This document shows, in pieces, positions 34,050-42,347 of a stretch of 64,000 nt of DNA. The number at the start of each line of letters is the position of its first letter. Position 1 is the first letter of the stretch. This DNA is from Streptomyces sp. NBC_00237 (GTDB lineage Bacteria > Actinomycetota > Actinomycetes > Streptomycetales > Streptomycetaceae): the NCBI RefSeq assembly GCF_026342435.1, contig NZ_JAPEMT010000001.1, positions 2,040,501 to 2,104,500 on the forward strand. The letters run 5' to 3'. The position numbers and the translations under genes were made by a program. The notes beneath the pieces are model-generated. The model searched no databases, was not told where the DNA came from, and saw nothing but the letters and a program-made list of their open reading frames with translations.

Positions 34050-34253
34050 TCCTGGTGTTCGGCACGATGCCAGGTCCTTGCCTGGGCGCTGTGCCTGCCT
34101 CCTTCGTCGTGTCGGGCAACCCTATACGGCCGTGTCGGCGTGGGGTACCGGTTCCGGCGACTCGGGCCGGGCGGGCGCCCCGCCCGGCCGGGGCCCGGTG
34201 ACCCGCGCAAGCGGAATCCGCTCCACCACTTCCCACGTGATGAAAACTCCTTC

Positions 34254-34290
34254 GCAAGATCTTGCAGGCTCGTGAAACCCCGGCTACGTT
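34254..34290 (+). promoter_or_regulatory. MalR-type operator and promoter of the small secreted gene
   Basis: The perfect 12-bp palindrome GCAAGATCTTGC (34254-34265) overlaps a -35-like TTGCAG (34262-34267). Seventeen bp later comes TACGTT (34285-34290). The TACGTTCCTGG around the -10 is identical in the malE promoter. The 303-bp gap from 34050 to 34352 otherwise holds the divergent malR promoter (TAGGGT at 34121-34126, minus strand). Confidence 0.65.
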
Positions 34291-34352
34291 CCTGGACTTG
34301 ACCGATGTTCGGTGCGCCGGTGACGGCGCACGATGACGGAAGACGGGGAACT

Positions 34353-34688
34353 GTGATCAAGAACGTCAAGCGGGGAGCGGTGGCCGCCGTCGGCGCCCTC
34401 GCCCTCATGGGACTGTCCGCGGCTCCTGCCTCCGCGGCGACCTACAAGGGCCCCTCGGGGTGTGCGGTGAAGACCGGCTACGACTACTGGCAGAACATGT
34501 ACGAGTGGTCGGCGAAGTGTTCCGGGCGCGGGGAGAAGAACTGGCGGGTCACCGTGACCTTCGAGTACCTCACCAGCCCTGGTGTGTACACGAACTACAC
34601 GGTTCCGTGGACCGGCATGGGCGGCTCGCAGCAGGGCGCCAGCACCAACGCCCGCGTGGTGAGCGCCTACGGCTGGCAGCTCAAGTAG
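34353..34688 (+). CDS. Small secreted protein of the mal locus, unknown
   Basis: 111 residues. A Sec signal (basic start, AAVGALALMGLSAAPASA) cleaves after Ala28 and leaves an 83-residue mature protein. It has two Cys (37 and 56, probably one disulfide), many aromatics (YDYWQNMYEW) and alternating beta-strand patterns (NWRVTVTFEYL, YTNYTVPW). I do not recognise it. Size, disulfide and all-beta look recall the tendamistat-type alpha-amylase inhibitors of Streptomyces, but the WRY motif is absent. Start at GTG 34353, after GGGGAA. Its promoter matches the malE promoter, so it is probably MalR-controlled and induced with the amylases. Confidence 0.8.
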   Translation: MIKNVKRGAVAAVGALALMGLSAAPASAATYKGPSGCAVKTGYDYWQNMYEWSAKCSGRGEKNWRVTVTFEYLTSPGVYTNYTVPWTGMGGSQQGASTNARVVSAYGWQLK

Positions 34689-34756
34689 GGGACCCTCTCC
34701 GCGGTCCTTCCTGACAGGTGACAGGGGAGTGCCGCGGCGTTCGGCGCGTGAGGCGC

Positions 34757-34796
34757 GGGGCGGTCCGGTCCGGGACGACCGGGACCGGGCCGCCCC
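34757..34796 (+). terminator. Hairpin after the small secreted gene
   Basis: GGGGCGG (34757-34763) pairs with CCGCCCC (34790-34796), with an inner GGTCC/GGACC pairing, about 70 bp past the stop. It separates the small gene from malEFG, so malE relies on its own promoter. The rest of 34689-35079 holds the malE promoter and leader. Confidence 0.7.
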
Positions 34797-34953
34797 TCTG
34801 TGGTCTGTGGCCCGCGCGGACTGCCGCCCCCGAGGCTGTCGCAGCGTACGGATGGACCGTCGGCCCGAGCCCGCCGATCGGTCCTGTCAAGAGGGTTTTC
34901 GACTACGCCCTGGACACACGGATGTAACGATCCCTTCGTCTTGCTGAAAAAAT

Positions 34954-34992
34954 CTGCAAGCTCTTTCAGTTGGCTTGCAGCCCTGTTACGTT
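34954..34992 (+). promoter_or_regulatory. malE promoter with MalR-type inverted repeat
   Basis: CTGCAAG (34954-34960) and CTTGCAG (34974-34980) form a perfect 7-bp inverted repeat with a 13-bp gap. A -35-like TTTCAG (34964-34969) lies in the gap and TACGTT (34987-34992) follows at 17 bp. A repressor on this site would cover the -35. Confidence 0.75.
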
Positions 34993-35079
34993 CCTGGCAA
35001 CCCGGGCGCCGCGAGGGAGCGGACGGCAGGAGGTGTGGGTTTCACCTCTGCCCTACCGGGCTTCTATGAAGGAGTTCAC

Positions 35080-36354
35080 ATGCGGCGTGGCATAGCGGCC
35101 ACCGCACTGGTGGCGGCACTGGCGCTCTCGGCGACGGCGTGCGGGGGAGGCGGCGGCGAAGGCGGTGCCGCCGACGGACCGGTCACCGTCACGTGGTGGG
35201 ACACCTCGAACGCGACGAACGAGGCGCCGAACTACAAGGCCCTCGTCAAGGAGTTCGAGGCGGCGAACAAGGACATCAAGGTCGAGTACGTCAACGTCCC
35301 CTTCGAGCAGGCGCAGAACAAGTTCCAGACCGCCGCGGGCAGCAAGGGCGCTCCGGACGTCATCCGGGCCGACGTCGGGTGGACCGGGGCCTGGGCGAAG
35401 CAGCAGTTCCTCGCCCCGCTCGACGGCACCGAGGCGCTCGCCAAGGGCGATGACTTCACTCCCGCCCTGCTGGAGCAGGCCAAGTACGCGGGCAAGACGT
35501 ACGGCGTCCCGCTCGTCACCGACAGCCTCGCGCTCATGTGGAACAAGGACCTCCTCAAGAAGGCCGGTTTCGACAAGGCGCCCACCACCTGGGACGAGCT
35601 GAAGAAGGTGTCCAAGGCGGTCGCCGACAAGACCGACGCGGACGGCTTCTGGCTGAACAAGGCCGGCTACTACCAGATGCCGTTCCTCTACGGCGAAGGC
35701 GTCGACCTCATCGACGCGGGCAAGAAGAAGATCACCGTCAACTCCCCCCAGGCCGCGAAGGCCATGGAGACGAGCAAGAGCCTGCTGGCCTCCGACGGCG
35801 TGGCGAAACTCGACGTCTCCGCCGACGCCTACGCCCACATGCAGGACGCCTTCGTCACCGGCAAGGTCGCGATGATCGTCCAGGGGCCGTGGGAACTCAC
35901 GAACATCTACAAGGGCGCGGCGTTCAAGGACGCGGCGAACCTGGGCATCTCCACGGTTCCGGCCGGTTCGACCGGCACCGCTGGCGCCCCGATCGGCGGT
36001 CACAACCTGTCGGTCTACGCCGGTTCCGACGCGAAGCGGCAGAAGGCGGCGCAGAAGTTCGTCGCCTTCATGACGTCCGGCGCGACCCAGGCGAAGATCG
36101 CGCTGAAGAACAGCACCCTGCCCACCCGTACCTCCGCGTACACCGCCGAGGTCACGGCGCTGCCCGGCTTCGCCGAGATGCAGAAGGTGCTCGCGCAGAG
36201 CGGCAAGGCGCGCGGCTCGGACCCGAGTTACAGCTCGCTCTACACGGACTTCGAGACCCAGGTCGCCCAGATCCTCCAGGACAAGGTCTCGGTGCCGCAG
36301 GGCCTGGACAACACCGCCGGTGCCTTCAAGAAGTTGCTGAAGGACTACTCCTGA
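35080..36354 (+). CDS. malE: Maltose/maltodextrin-binding lipoprotein
   Basis: 424 residues. The signal peptide ends in a lipobox (SATAC, Cys21). The mature protein is a family 1 solute-binding protein: VTVTWWDTSNATNEAPNY, KVEYVNVPFEQAQNKFQ, APDVIRADVGWTGAWAKQ and YGVPLVTDSLALMWNKDLL. It is the external receptor for the MalFG importer. AAGGAG lies 5 nt before ATG 35080. It is the first gene of malEFG-aglA-lacI2. A strong hairpin after it should raise its yield over malF. Confidence 0.95.
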   Translation: MRRGIAATALVAALALSATACGGGGGEGGAADGPVTVTWWDTSNATNEAPNYKALVKEFEAANKDIKVEYVNVPFEQAQNKFQTAAGSKGAPDVIRADVGWTGAWAKQQFLAPLDGTEALAKGDDFTPALLEQAKYAGKTYGVPLVTDSLALMWNKDLLKKAGFDKAPTTWDELKKVSKAVADKTDADGFWLNKAGYYQMPFLYGEGVDLIDAGKKKITVNSPQAAKAMETSKSLLASDGVAKLDVSADAYAHMQDAFVTGKVAMIVQGPWELTNIYKGAAFKDAANLGISTVPAGSTGTAGAPIGGHNLSVYAGSDAKRQKAAQKFVAFMTSGATQAKIALKNSTLPTRTSAYTAEVTALPGFAEMQKVLAQSGKARGSDPSYSSLYTDFETQVAQILQDKVSVPQGLDNTAGAFKKLLKDYS

Positions 36355-36360
36355 CCGAGC

Positions 36361-36402
36361 GCGGCCGGTCCGTCGCCGCCAGCACGGCGACGGACCGGCC
36401 GC
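36361..36402 (+). promoter_or_regulatory. Intercistronic hairpin between malE and malF
   Basis: A perfect 18-bp stem (36361-36378 with 36385-36402) has a 6-nt loop. It starts 6 bp after the malE stop, with 67 bp still to go to malF. It probably acts as a partial terminator or 3'-end protector, giving more malE than malFG mRNA. Confidence 0.8.
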
Positions 36403-36469
36403 GGGCTTGTCCAGAACCCAAGTGGGGCAGTGAACTGCCGTGAAGACCCGCCGAGAAGGTGCCTGAAAG

Positions 36470-37477
36470 ATGACTGTCGCCGACGAGACCGCGATGGCGA
36501 AGCGTGGGAGGGGCGAGCCTCCCCGCCCCGCACGCCCTGGGCTGTTCGCCCGGATGAAGCAGTCCTATGAGAAGCACTGGTACGCGTGGGCGATGGTCGC
36601 CCCCGTCGTCCTCGTGCTCGGCATATTGGTGCTCTATCCGCTCATCCGCGGCATCTATCTGTCGATGACCGACGCCAGCAGCCTGAACATCGGGCGGACC
36701 ATCGGCGTCAACGAGATCCCGGACTCCTTCTCCTGGGTCGGATTCGGCAACTACACCGAGATCCTCTCCGGCGCCGACGGGCAGTTCTGGCCGCACTTCG
36801 GCTGGACGATCGTGTGGACCGTCGTCTGTGTCGCCTGCCACTACGGCATCGGGCTCGGTCTGGCGATGCTGCTCAACCGCAAGCTCCGGGGGCGTACGTT
36901 CTACCGGCTCGTCCTGGTGCTGCCGTGGGCCGTACCCACCTTCGTCACCGTCTTCTCGTGGCGGCTGATCCTCGCCGACGAGGGCGGCATCCTGAACACG
37001 GCTCTCGGGTGGCTGAGCCTTCCCCAGCCGGGCTGGCTGAGCGACGTCTTCTGGCAGCGGACCTCGGCCATCATGGTCAACGTCTGGGTCGGTGTGCCCT
37101 TCATGATGGTCTCGCTCCTCGGCGGTCTGCAGTCCATCAACGGCGACCTGTACGAGGCGGCCGAAATGGACGGCGCGAGCGCCTGGCAGCGGTTCCGCCA
37201 CGTCACGCTGCCCGGTCTGCGCGCGGTCAGCTCCACCGTCGTGCTGCTCGGTGTCATCTGGACGTTCAACCAGTTCGTCGTGATCTTCCTTCTGTTCGGC
37301 GCGACCGGCGCACCCGAGGCGCAGATCCTCGTCACCTGGGCCTACCGACTCGGCTTCGGCCAGGACCCGAGGGACTACGCGGGCTCGGCGGCCTACGGCG
37401 TGATCATCCTGTCGATGCTCATCGTCTTCGCCTCCTTCTACCGACGATGGCTCGCCCGCAGCGAGCAGTCCGCCTGA
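36470..37477 (+). CDS. malF: Maltose/maltodextrin ABC transporter permease
   Basis: 335 residues. A cytoplasmic leader is followed by six membrane helices and the EAA loop EAAEMDGASAWQRFRHVTLP (about 229-248), which contacts the ATPase. It is one half of the import channel. malG follows after 24 bp. No ATPase gene is present in the operon; in Streptomyces the shared MsiK protein, encoded elsewhere, normally powers such importers. Confidence 0.95.
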   Translation: MTVADETAMAKRGRGEPPRPARPGLFARMKQSYEKHWYAWAMVAPVVLVLGILVLYPLIRGIYLSMTDASSLNIGRTIGVNEIPDSFSWVGFGNYTEILSGADGQFWPHFGWTIVWTVVCVACHYGIGLGLAMLLNRKLRGRTFYRLVLVLPWAVPTFVTVFSWRLILADEGGILNTALGWLSLPQPGWLSDVFWQRTSAIMVNVWVGVPFMMVSLLGGLQSINGDLYEAAEMDGASAWQRFRHVTLPGLRAVSSTVVLLGVIWTFNQFVVIFLLFGATGAPEAQILVTWAYRLGFGQDPRDYAGSAAYGVIILSMLIVFASFYRRWLARSEQSA

Positions 37478-37501
37478 CGCAGACATAAGGACACCCACGT
37501 C

Positions 37502-38407
37502 ATGAGCACTGACATCGACTCCCCCGCACCCTCCGCCAAGCGGCCCGCCGCCGCGGTCCGGCCGTCCTCCGCGGGACGGGGCAGGCGCAGCCCTCTCGCC
37601 TCGTTCGCGATCCACGCCACCCTGATCGTCGCGAGCTTCATCGCCTTCTTCCCCGTCGGCTGGATCGCCTGGATCTCCCTGGGGCCGGACAAGACGGACT
37701 TCCTGCACCCCGAAGACATCGCGGGAAAGATCAGCTTCGAGAACTACTCGGCGGTTCTGGGCGACACGGAGTTCCTCACCTGGTTCGCCAACTCGATGAT
37801 CGTGGCGCTCGGCACCTGCGTGCTGGGAGTGTTCATCGCGGCCAGCGCGGGCTACGCGATCTCCCGCATGCGCTTCCCCGGGCACCGGCAGCTGATGTGG
37901 GTCTTCCTGCTGACCCAGATGTTCCCGGTGGCCATCCTCATGGTGCCCCTCTACAAGATCGTCGCGGATCTGGGGCTGCTGGACACCTACGGGGCGTTGA
38001 TCCTGGTCTACTGCACCACGGCCGTCCCCTACTGCGCTTGGCTGCTCAAGGGCTACTTCGACACGATTCCGCACGAGATAGACGAGGCGGGGCGCGTCGA
38101 CGGACTCACCCCGTTCGGTACCTTCTACCGGCTCATCCTGCCGCTCGCCCGGCCGGGACTCGCCGTGGCGGCCTTCTACACCTTCCTCACGGCATGGGGC
38201 GAGGTCGCCTACGCCTCCGTCTTCATGCTCAGCGAGGGCAAGCGCACGCTGGCGATCGGCCTCACCACCTTCGTCAGCCAGTACGACACCCAGTGGGACC
38301 TGATGGCCGCGACCGCGGTTCTCATCGCCCTGCCCGCCTCGCTCGTCTTCTATCTCGTGCAGCGTCACCTGATCGCCGGTCTCACCGCCGGCGCCGCGAA
38401 GTCGTGA
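37502..38407 (+). CDS. malG: Maltose/maltodextrin ABC transporter permease
   Basis: 301 residues with six membrane helices after a polar leader. The EAA motif DEAGRVDGLTPFGTFYRLIL (about 194-213) and the end (VQRHLIAGLTAGAAKS) are typical MalG features. AAGGA lies 9 nt before ATG 37502. It is the second half of the channel with MalF. The gap to aglA is 68 bp. Confidence 0.95.
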   Translation: MSTDIDSPAPSAKRPAAAVRPSSAGRGRRSPLASFAIHATLIVASFIAFFPVGWIAWISLGPDKTDFLHPEDIAGKISFENYSAVLGDTEFLTWFANSMIVALGTCVLGVFIAASAGYAISRMRFPGHRQLMWVFLLTQMFPVAILMVPLYKIVADLGLLDTYGALILVYCTTAVPYCAWLLKGYFDTIPHEIDEAGRVDGLTPFGTFYRLILPLARPGLAVAAFYTFLTAWGEVAYASVFMLSEGKRTLAIGLTTFVSQYDTQWDLMAATAVLIALPASLVFYLVQRHLIAGLTAGAAKS

Positions 38408-38475
38408 CGCGCGCGATTCCCACCCCGAGCACCTCCGTACGCCTCTCCGCATCTCCCAGACCTCCCAGGGACGAC

Positions 38476-40152
38476 ATGACCCAGCACCTCGCTGCCCCTG
38501 CCCCGCACGCCACGAACGCGGCCCCGCACACCCCCGACTGGTGGCGCTCCGCCGTGATCTACCAGGTCTACCCCCGCAGCTTCGCCGACGGAAACGGCGA
38601 CGGCATGGGCGACCTCGCCGGAGTCCGCTCCCGCCTGCCCTACCTCCGCGACCTCGGTGTGGACGCCGTCTGGCTGAGCCCCTTCTACGCCTCCCCCCAG
38701 GCGGACGCGGGCTACGACGTCTCCGACTACCGGGCCATCGATCCCATGTTCGGCACCCTCCTCGACGCCGACGGGCTCATCCGCGACGCCCACGCGCTGG
38801 GCCTGCGCGTCATCACGGACCTCGTCCCCAACCACTCCTCCGACCAGCACGAGTGGTTCAAGCGCGCCCTCGCGGACGGCCCCGCCTCGCCCCTCCGGGC
38901 CCGCTACCACTTCCGTCCGGGGAAGGGCGAGGACGGCGAACTCCCCCCGAACGACTGGGAGTCCGTCTTCGGCGGCCCCGCCTGGACCCGTACCACCAAC
39001 CCCGACGGCACCGACGGCGACTGGTACCTCCACCTCTTCGCCCCGGAGCAGCCCGACTTCAACTGGGACCACCCGGCCGTCGCCGACGAGTTCCGCTCGA
39101 TCCTGCGCTTCTGGCTCGACATGGGCGTCGACGGCTTCCGCATCGACGTCGCGCACGGCCTCGTCAAGGCCGAGGGGCTGCCGGACATCGGCTCCCACGA
39201 CCAGCTCAAGCTGCTCGGCAATGACGTCATGCCCTTCTTCGACCAGGACGGCGTCCACGCCATCTACCGCGCCTGGCGGAAGATCCTCGACGAGTACCCG
39301 GGGGAGCGGATCGGCGTCGCCGAAGCCTGGACCCCCACCGTCGAGCGGACCGCCAACTACGTCCGCCCCGACGAACTCCACCAGGCGTTCAACTTCCAGT
39401 ACCTGGGCACCCATTGGGACGCGGACGCGCTGCGCGACGTCATCGACGTCTCCCTCGCCGCGATGCGCCCCGTCGACGCCCCCGCCACCTGGGTCCTCTC
39501 CAACCACGACGTGACCCGCCACGCCACCCGCTTCGCGAACCCGCCCGGCCTCGGCACCCAGATCCGCACCGCAGGCGACCGCGAACTCGGCCTGCGCCGC
39601 GCCCGCGCCGCCACGCTCCTCATGCTGGCCCTCCCGGGTTCGGCGTACGTCTACCAGGGCGAGGAACTCGGCCTCCCGGACGTCACGGACCTCCCCGACG
39701 AGTTCCGCCAGGACCCGTCCTTCTTCCGCGCGGCGGGCCAGGACGGCTTCCGCGACGGCTGCCGGGTACCGATCCCGTGGACCGCCACCGGGCCCTCGTA
39801 CGGCTTCGGCGACGGCGGCAGCTGGCTCCCGCAGCCGACGTCCTGGGCGGGGCTGTCGGTCGAGTCCCAGACCGGCGACCCGGACTCCACCCTGGAGCTC
39901 TACCGCTCCGCCCTCGCCGCCCGCCGCTCCCACCCGGGCCTCGGCGCGGGCACGGACGTGACCTGGCTCCCGGGCACCCCGCCGGGCGTCCTCGCCTTCG
40001 CCCGCGACGGCTTCGTCTGCACGGCCAACACCACGGCCGGGCCGGTCCGCGTCACCGCTCCCGGCCGTGTGCTCCTCTCCAGTGCCGAAGTGCGCGTCGA
40101 CGCAACGGAGTTCGACCTTCCCGCCGACACCACCGTCTGGTGGTCCGTGTGA
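38476..40152 (+). CDS. aglA: Alpha-glucosidase, GH13, cytoplasmic
   Basis: 558 residues without a signal peptide. GH13 regions are in order: TDLVPNHSS, DGFRIDVAHGL (nucleophile Asp, about 222), GVAEAW (acid/base Glu, about 283) and LSNHDVTRH (transition-state Asp, about 343). It resembles oligo-1,6-glucosidase/alpha-glucosidase enzymes that release glucose from imported maltose and dextrins. Its place after malEFG fits the role. AGGGA lies 5 nt before ATG 38476. Its stop overlaps the next GTG start. Confidence 0.93.
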   Translation: MTQHLAAPAPHATNAAPHTPDWWRSAVIYQVYPRSFADGNGDGMGDLAGVRSRLPYLRDLGVDAVWLSPFYASPQADAGYDVSDYRAIDPMFGTLLDADGLIRDAHALGLRVITDLVPNHSSDQHEWFKRALADGPASPLRARYHFRPGKGEDGELPPNDWESVFGGPAWTRTTNPDGTDGDWYLHLFAPEQPDFNWDHPAVADEFRSILRFWLDMGVDGFRIDVAHGLVKAEGLPDIGSHDQLKLLGNDVMPFFDQDGVHAIYRAWRKILDEYPGERIGVAEAWTPTVERTANYVRPDELHQAFNFQYLGTHWDADALRDVIDVSLAAMRPVDAPATWVLSNHDVTRHATRFANPPGLGTQIRTAGDRELGLRRARAATLLMLALPGSAYVYQGEELGLPDVTDLPDEFRQDPSFFRAAGQDGFRDGCRVPIPWTATGPSYGFGDGGSWLPQPTSWAGLSVESQTGDPDSTLELYRSALAARRSHPGLGAGTDVTWLPGTPPGVLAFARDGFVCTANTTAGPVRVTAPGRVLLSSAEVRVDATEFDLPADTTVWWSV

Positions 40153-41174
40153 CGTTCTCCGCGCCGGGGAGTGGTGCGCCCACTCCCCGGCTGGCCCACA
40201 TCGCCTCGCAGGCCAAGGTCAGCGAGGCGACGGTGAGCCGTGTCCTGAACGGCAAACCGGGGGTGGCGGACACGACCCGTCAGCGCGTCCTGGCCGCCCT
40301 GGACGTCCTGGGCCACGCCCGGCCCGTACGCCTCAAGCCCCGCGTGACCGACCTGATCGGCCTGGTCACCCCCGAACTCACCAACCCGATCTTCCCCGCC
40401 TTCGCCCAGATCATCGAGCAACAGCTCGCGGGCCGCGGGTACACCCCCATCCTCTGCACCCAGATCCCCGGCGGAGCGACGGAGGACGAACTCGTCGAGC
40501 AACTCGTCGACCGGGGCGTCGGCGGCATCATCTTCCTCTCCGGCCTCCACGCGGACCTCTCCACCGACCCCGCCCGCTACGAAGCCCTCACCGCCGCCCA
40601 CATCCCCTACGTCCTCATCAACGGCTACAACGACCGCATCAGCGCACCCTTCGTCTCCCCCGACGACCACGCCGCGGTCCGCATGGCCGTCACCCACCTC
40701 GCCGACCTCGGCCACTCCCGCATCGGCCTGGCGGTGGGCCCGGTCCGCTACGTCCCCTCCCACCGCAAGCGCGAGGCGTTCATCGAGGCCCTCACGCCGT
40801 CGGCCGAACCGCCCATCCAGCACACCCTGTTCAGCGTCGAGGGCGGACAGGCCGCCGCGGTCGCCCTCCTCGACCAGGGCTGCACGGGAATCATCTGCGG
40901 CAGCGACATGATGGCCCTCGGCGTCGTCCGCGCCGCCCGCGACCGGGGCCTGCGCGTCCCCCAGGACGTCTCCGTCGTCGGCTACGACGACTCCCCCCTG
41001 ATCCCCTTCACCGACCCGCCCCTCACCACCGTCCGCCAGCCGGTCCACGCCATGGCCTCGGCGGCGGTCGGCGCGCTCCTGGAGGAGCTGGGCGGGAACC
41101 CCGTACAACGCACCGAGTACGTCTTCCAGCCGGAGCTGGTGGTACGGGGGTCCACGGCGCACGTACCGGTCTGA
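40149..41174 (+). CDS. Second MalR-like LacI-family regulator
   Basis: 341 residues. HTH LAHIASQAKVSEATVSRVLNG and the whole sugar domain run parallel to MalR; compare GGSTEDELTEMLVARGVAG in MalR with GGATEDELVEQLVDRGVGG here. The start GTG overlaps the aglA stop by 4 nt (GTGA), so it is made with AglA. The recognition helix is nearly the same as MalR, so it could bind the same operators with a different effector, or serve as feedback when aglA is on. This arrangement is not something I recall from described mal operons. Confidence 0.92.
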   Translation: MTFSAPGSGAPTPRLAHIASQAKVSEATVSRVLNGKPGVADTTRQRVLAALDVLGHARPVRLKPRVTDLIGLVTPELTNPIFPAFAQIIEQQLAGRGYTPILCTQIPGGATEDELVEQLVDRGVGGIIFLSGLHADLSTDPARYEALTAAHIPYVLINGYNDRISAPFVSPDDHAAVRMAVTHLADLGHSRIGLAVGPVRYVPSHRKREAFIEALTPSAEPPIQHTLFSVEGGQAAAVALLDQGCTGIICGSDMMALGVVRAARDRGLRVPQDVSVVGYDDSPLIPFTDPPLTTVRQPVHAMASAAVGALLEELGGNPVQRTEYVFQPELVVRGSTAHVPV

Positions 41175-41229
41175 CCCGGCCCGACCTGCCCGGTCCCGGT
41201 CCGGTAGGCGGCCGTGCGGCGGGTGCCGC

Positions 41230-41259
41230 CTGACCTCTCGCGCGTGACCTCTCGCGCGT
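41230..41259. repeat. Short direct repeat TGACCTCTCGCGCG
   Basis: Two adjacent 14-bp copies lie in the convergent gap between the second lacI gene and the small membrane-protein gene. No other structure stands out. Confidence 0.6.
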
Positions 41260-41281
41260 CGGTCCGCCAGCCGGTGCAGCT

Positions 41282-41599
41282 CTACTCCGGCCCGGTGGTG
41301 CCCGACCCGGCTGAAGGGCTGCTCGGCAGCGGAGGGGCCGGTGGGCGGCGGAGGGTGACCATGAGCACGGCGACGGCCCCCAGCAGCGCACCCAGCCCCG
41401 CGCCCGCCGCACCGAGCGTTCTGACGATCTCCCACGCGGTGCTCTCCGCCGGGCGGCAGCCCGGGTCGCACACCCGCGGACGGGCGCCGTCCGTCCGCGC
41501 GGCCACGAGAGCGGCCAGGCCCAGCAGCAACAGGACGATGCCGGACCAGAACGTCCGGCGAGCTGCTGCCTCGTACCGTCGCGAGCGGGTGTTGACCAT
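41282..41599 (-). CDS. Small membrane protein, unknown
   Basis: 105 residues from ATG 41599 (MVNTRSRRYEAAARR). There are two hydrophobic helices (about 19-35 and 66-86). Between them lies an external loop with a Cys pair in RVCDPGCRPAES, and the tail is Pro/Ser-rich. Residues 1-18 are basic and cytoplasmic. I recognise no family. An alternative start 9 bp upstream adds MGG. There is no clear Shine-Dalgarno. Confidence 0.6.
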   Translation of the reverse strand: MVNTRSRRYEAAARRTFWSGIVLLLLGLAALVAARTDGARPRVCDPGCRPAESTAWEIVRTLGAAGAGLGALLGAVAVLMVTLRRPPAPPLPSSPSAGSGTTGPE

Positions 41600-41719
41600 G
41601 CCGCCCACGGTCCCACCCCGGGGAACGGGTCGGCAACGGCGCGGATCGAAGAAGGCCGGAGGTATGTGCGGGCTCGCGCCGGCCGTGATCGTCCGGCGGT
41701 TTCGTCGGGCAGCCGGGCA

Positions 41720-42025
41720 TCAGTCCTCCGGTACTTCGACGATCACCAGCGTGCCCCTGCTCCCGGGGCGGACCGTGTGCGCGGCTCCCGCCGGGACCAG
41801 GAACAGCTCGCCCGGTCCTACCGACACCGCCGTGCCCGCCACCGTGAGTTCCAGTCGGCCGTCGAGGACGAGGAGAGCCTCGGCGGACCCGTGGCTCTCC
41901 TCCACGACCGGCAGTCCGTCCATGCGCAGGACCTTCACGCAGGCCGTTCCGACCTCGCCGAGGCGGTGCGAACTCCAGGCTTCCGGCAGTCCCTTCGCGC
42001 TCTCCAGCAGATTGACCACACTCAT
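41720..42025 (-). CDS. Cupin-domain protein
   Basis: 101 residues forming a single cupin barrel. EESHGSAEALLVLDGRLELTV (about 42-62) and GPGELFLVPAGAAHTVRPG (about 70-88) are the two cupin motifs. The motif 1 His pair is reduced (SHGSAE), so metal binding is uncertain. AAGGGG lies just before the ATG. It is divergent from the secreted amylase gene, and its promoter shares the 322-bp gap that also holds the amylase operator. Confidence 0.85.
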   Translation of the reverse strand: MSVVNLLESAKGLPEAWSSHRLGEVGTACVKVLRMDGLPVVEESHGSAEALLVLDGRLELTVAGTAVSVGPGELFLVPAGAAHTVRPGSRGTLVIVEVPED

Positions 42026-42194
42026 GGCACACCCCTTGTGGCGACCCCGTCCGGTCGTGCCGGAAGCGGTCGCTCGTCGCGATCAGTGGATGTCTCGGAA
42101 GCTACCTGAGCAGGGACAACCGGTGGTCGACCGTTGGGCAAAGGCTGAAGGAGAGCCGGGGGCGTCGTCCGTGGATCCGGGTCTGCGTGAAGGG

Positions 42195-42252
42195 TTGACC
42201 ACGTACGGGCCTCCTCATAGCGTCACCTGCAAGAACTTCCCGGTACTTGCAG
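42195..42252 (+). promoter_or_regulatory. Amylase promoter with MalR-type operator
   Basis: TTGACC (42195-42200), 17 bp, TAGCGT (42218-42223) is a near-consensus vegetative promoter. Right after the -10 comes CTGCAAG (42227-42233), a 12-bp gap and CTTGCAG (42246-42252), so a bound repressor would sit on the start site. The promoter at 43776 has the same boxes and spacing. Confidence 0.85.
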
Positions 42253-42347
42253 AAAGAATCTTCAGCGGGTGCGGTGCGCGGGACGTGCGCCGCACCCGTG
42301 AAGTGCGAAGTGCCCCCCACTGAGACGCGCCCACCGAAGGAATCCCC

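Noticed and set aside
34353-34688. Firm assignment of the small secreted protein as a tendamistat-family inhibitor
   Set aside because: The WRY motif and second disulfide of tendamistat are missing; the likeness is only in size, disulfide and strand pattern.
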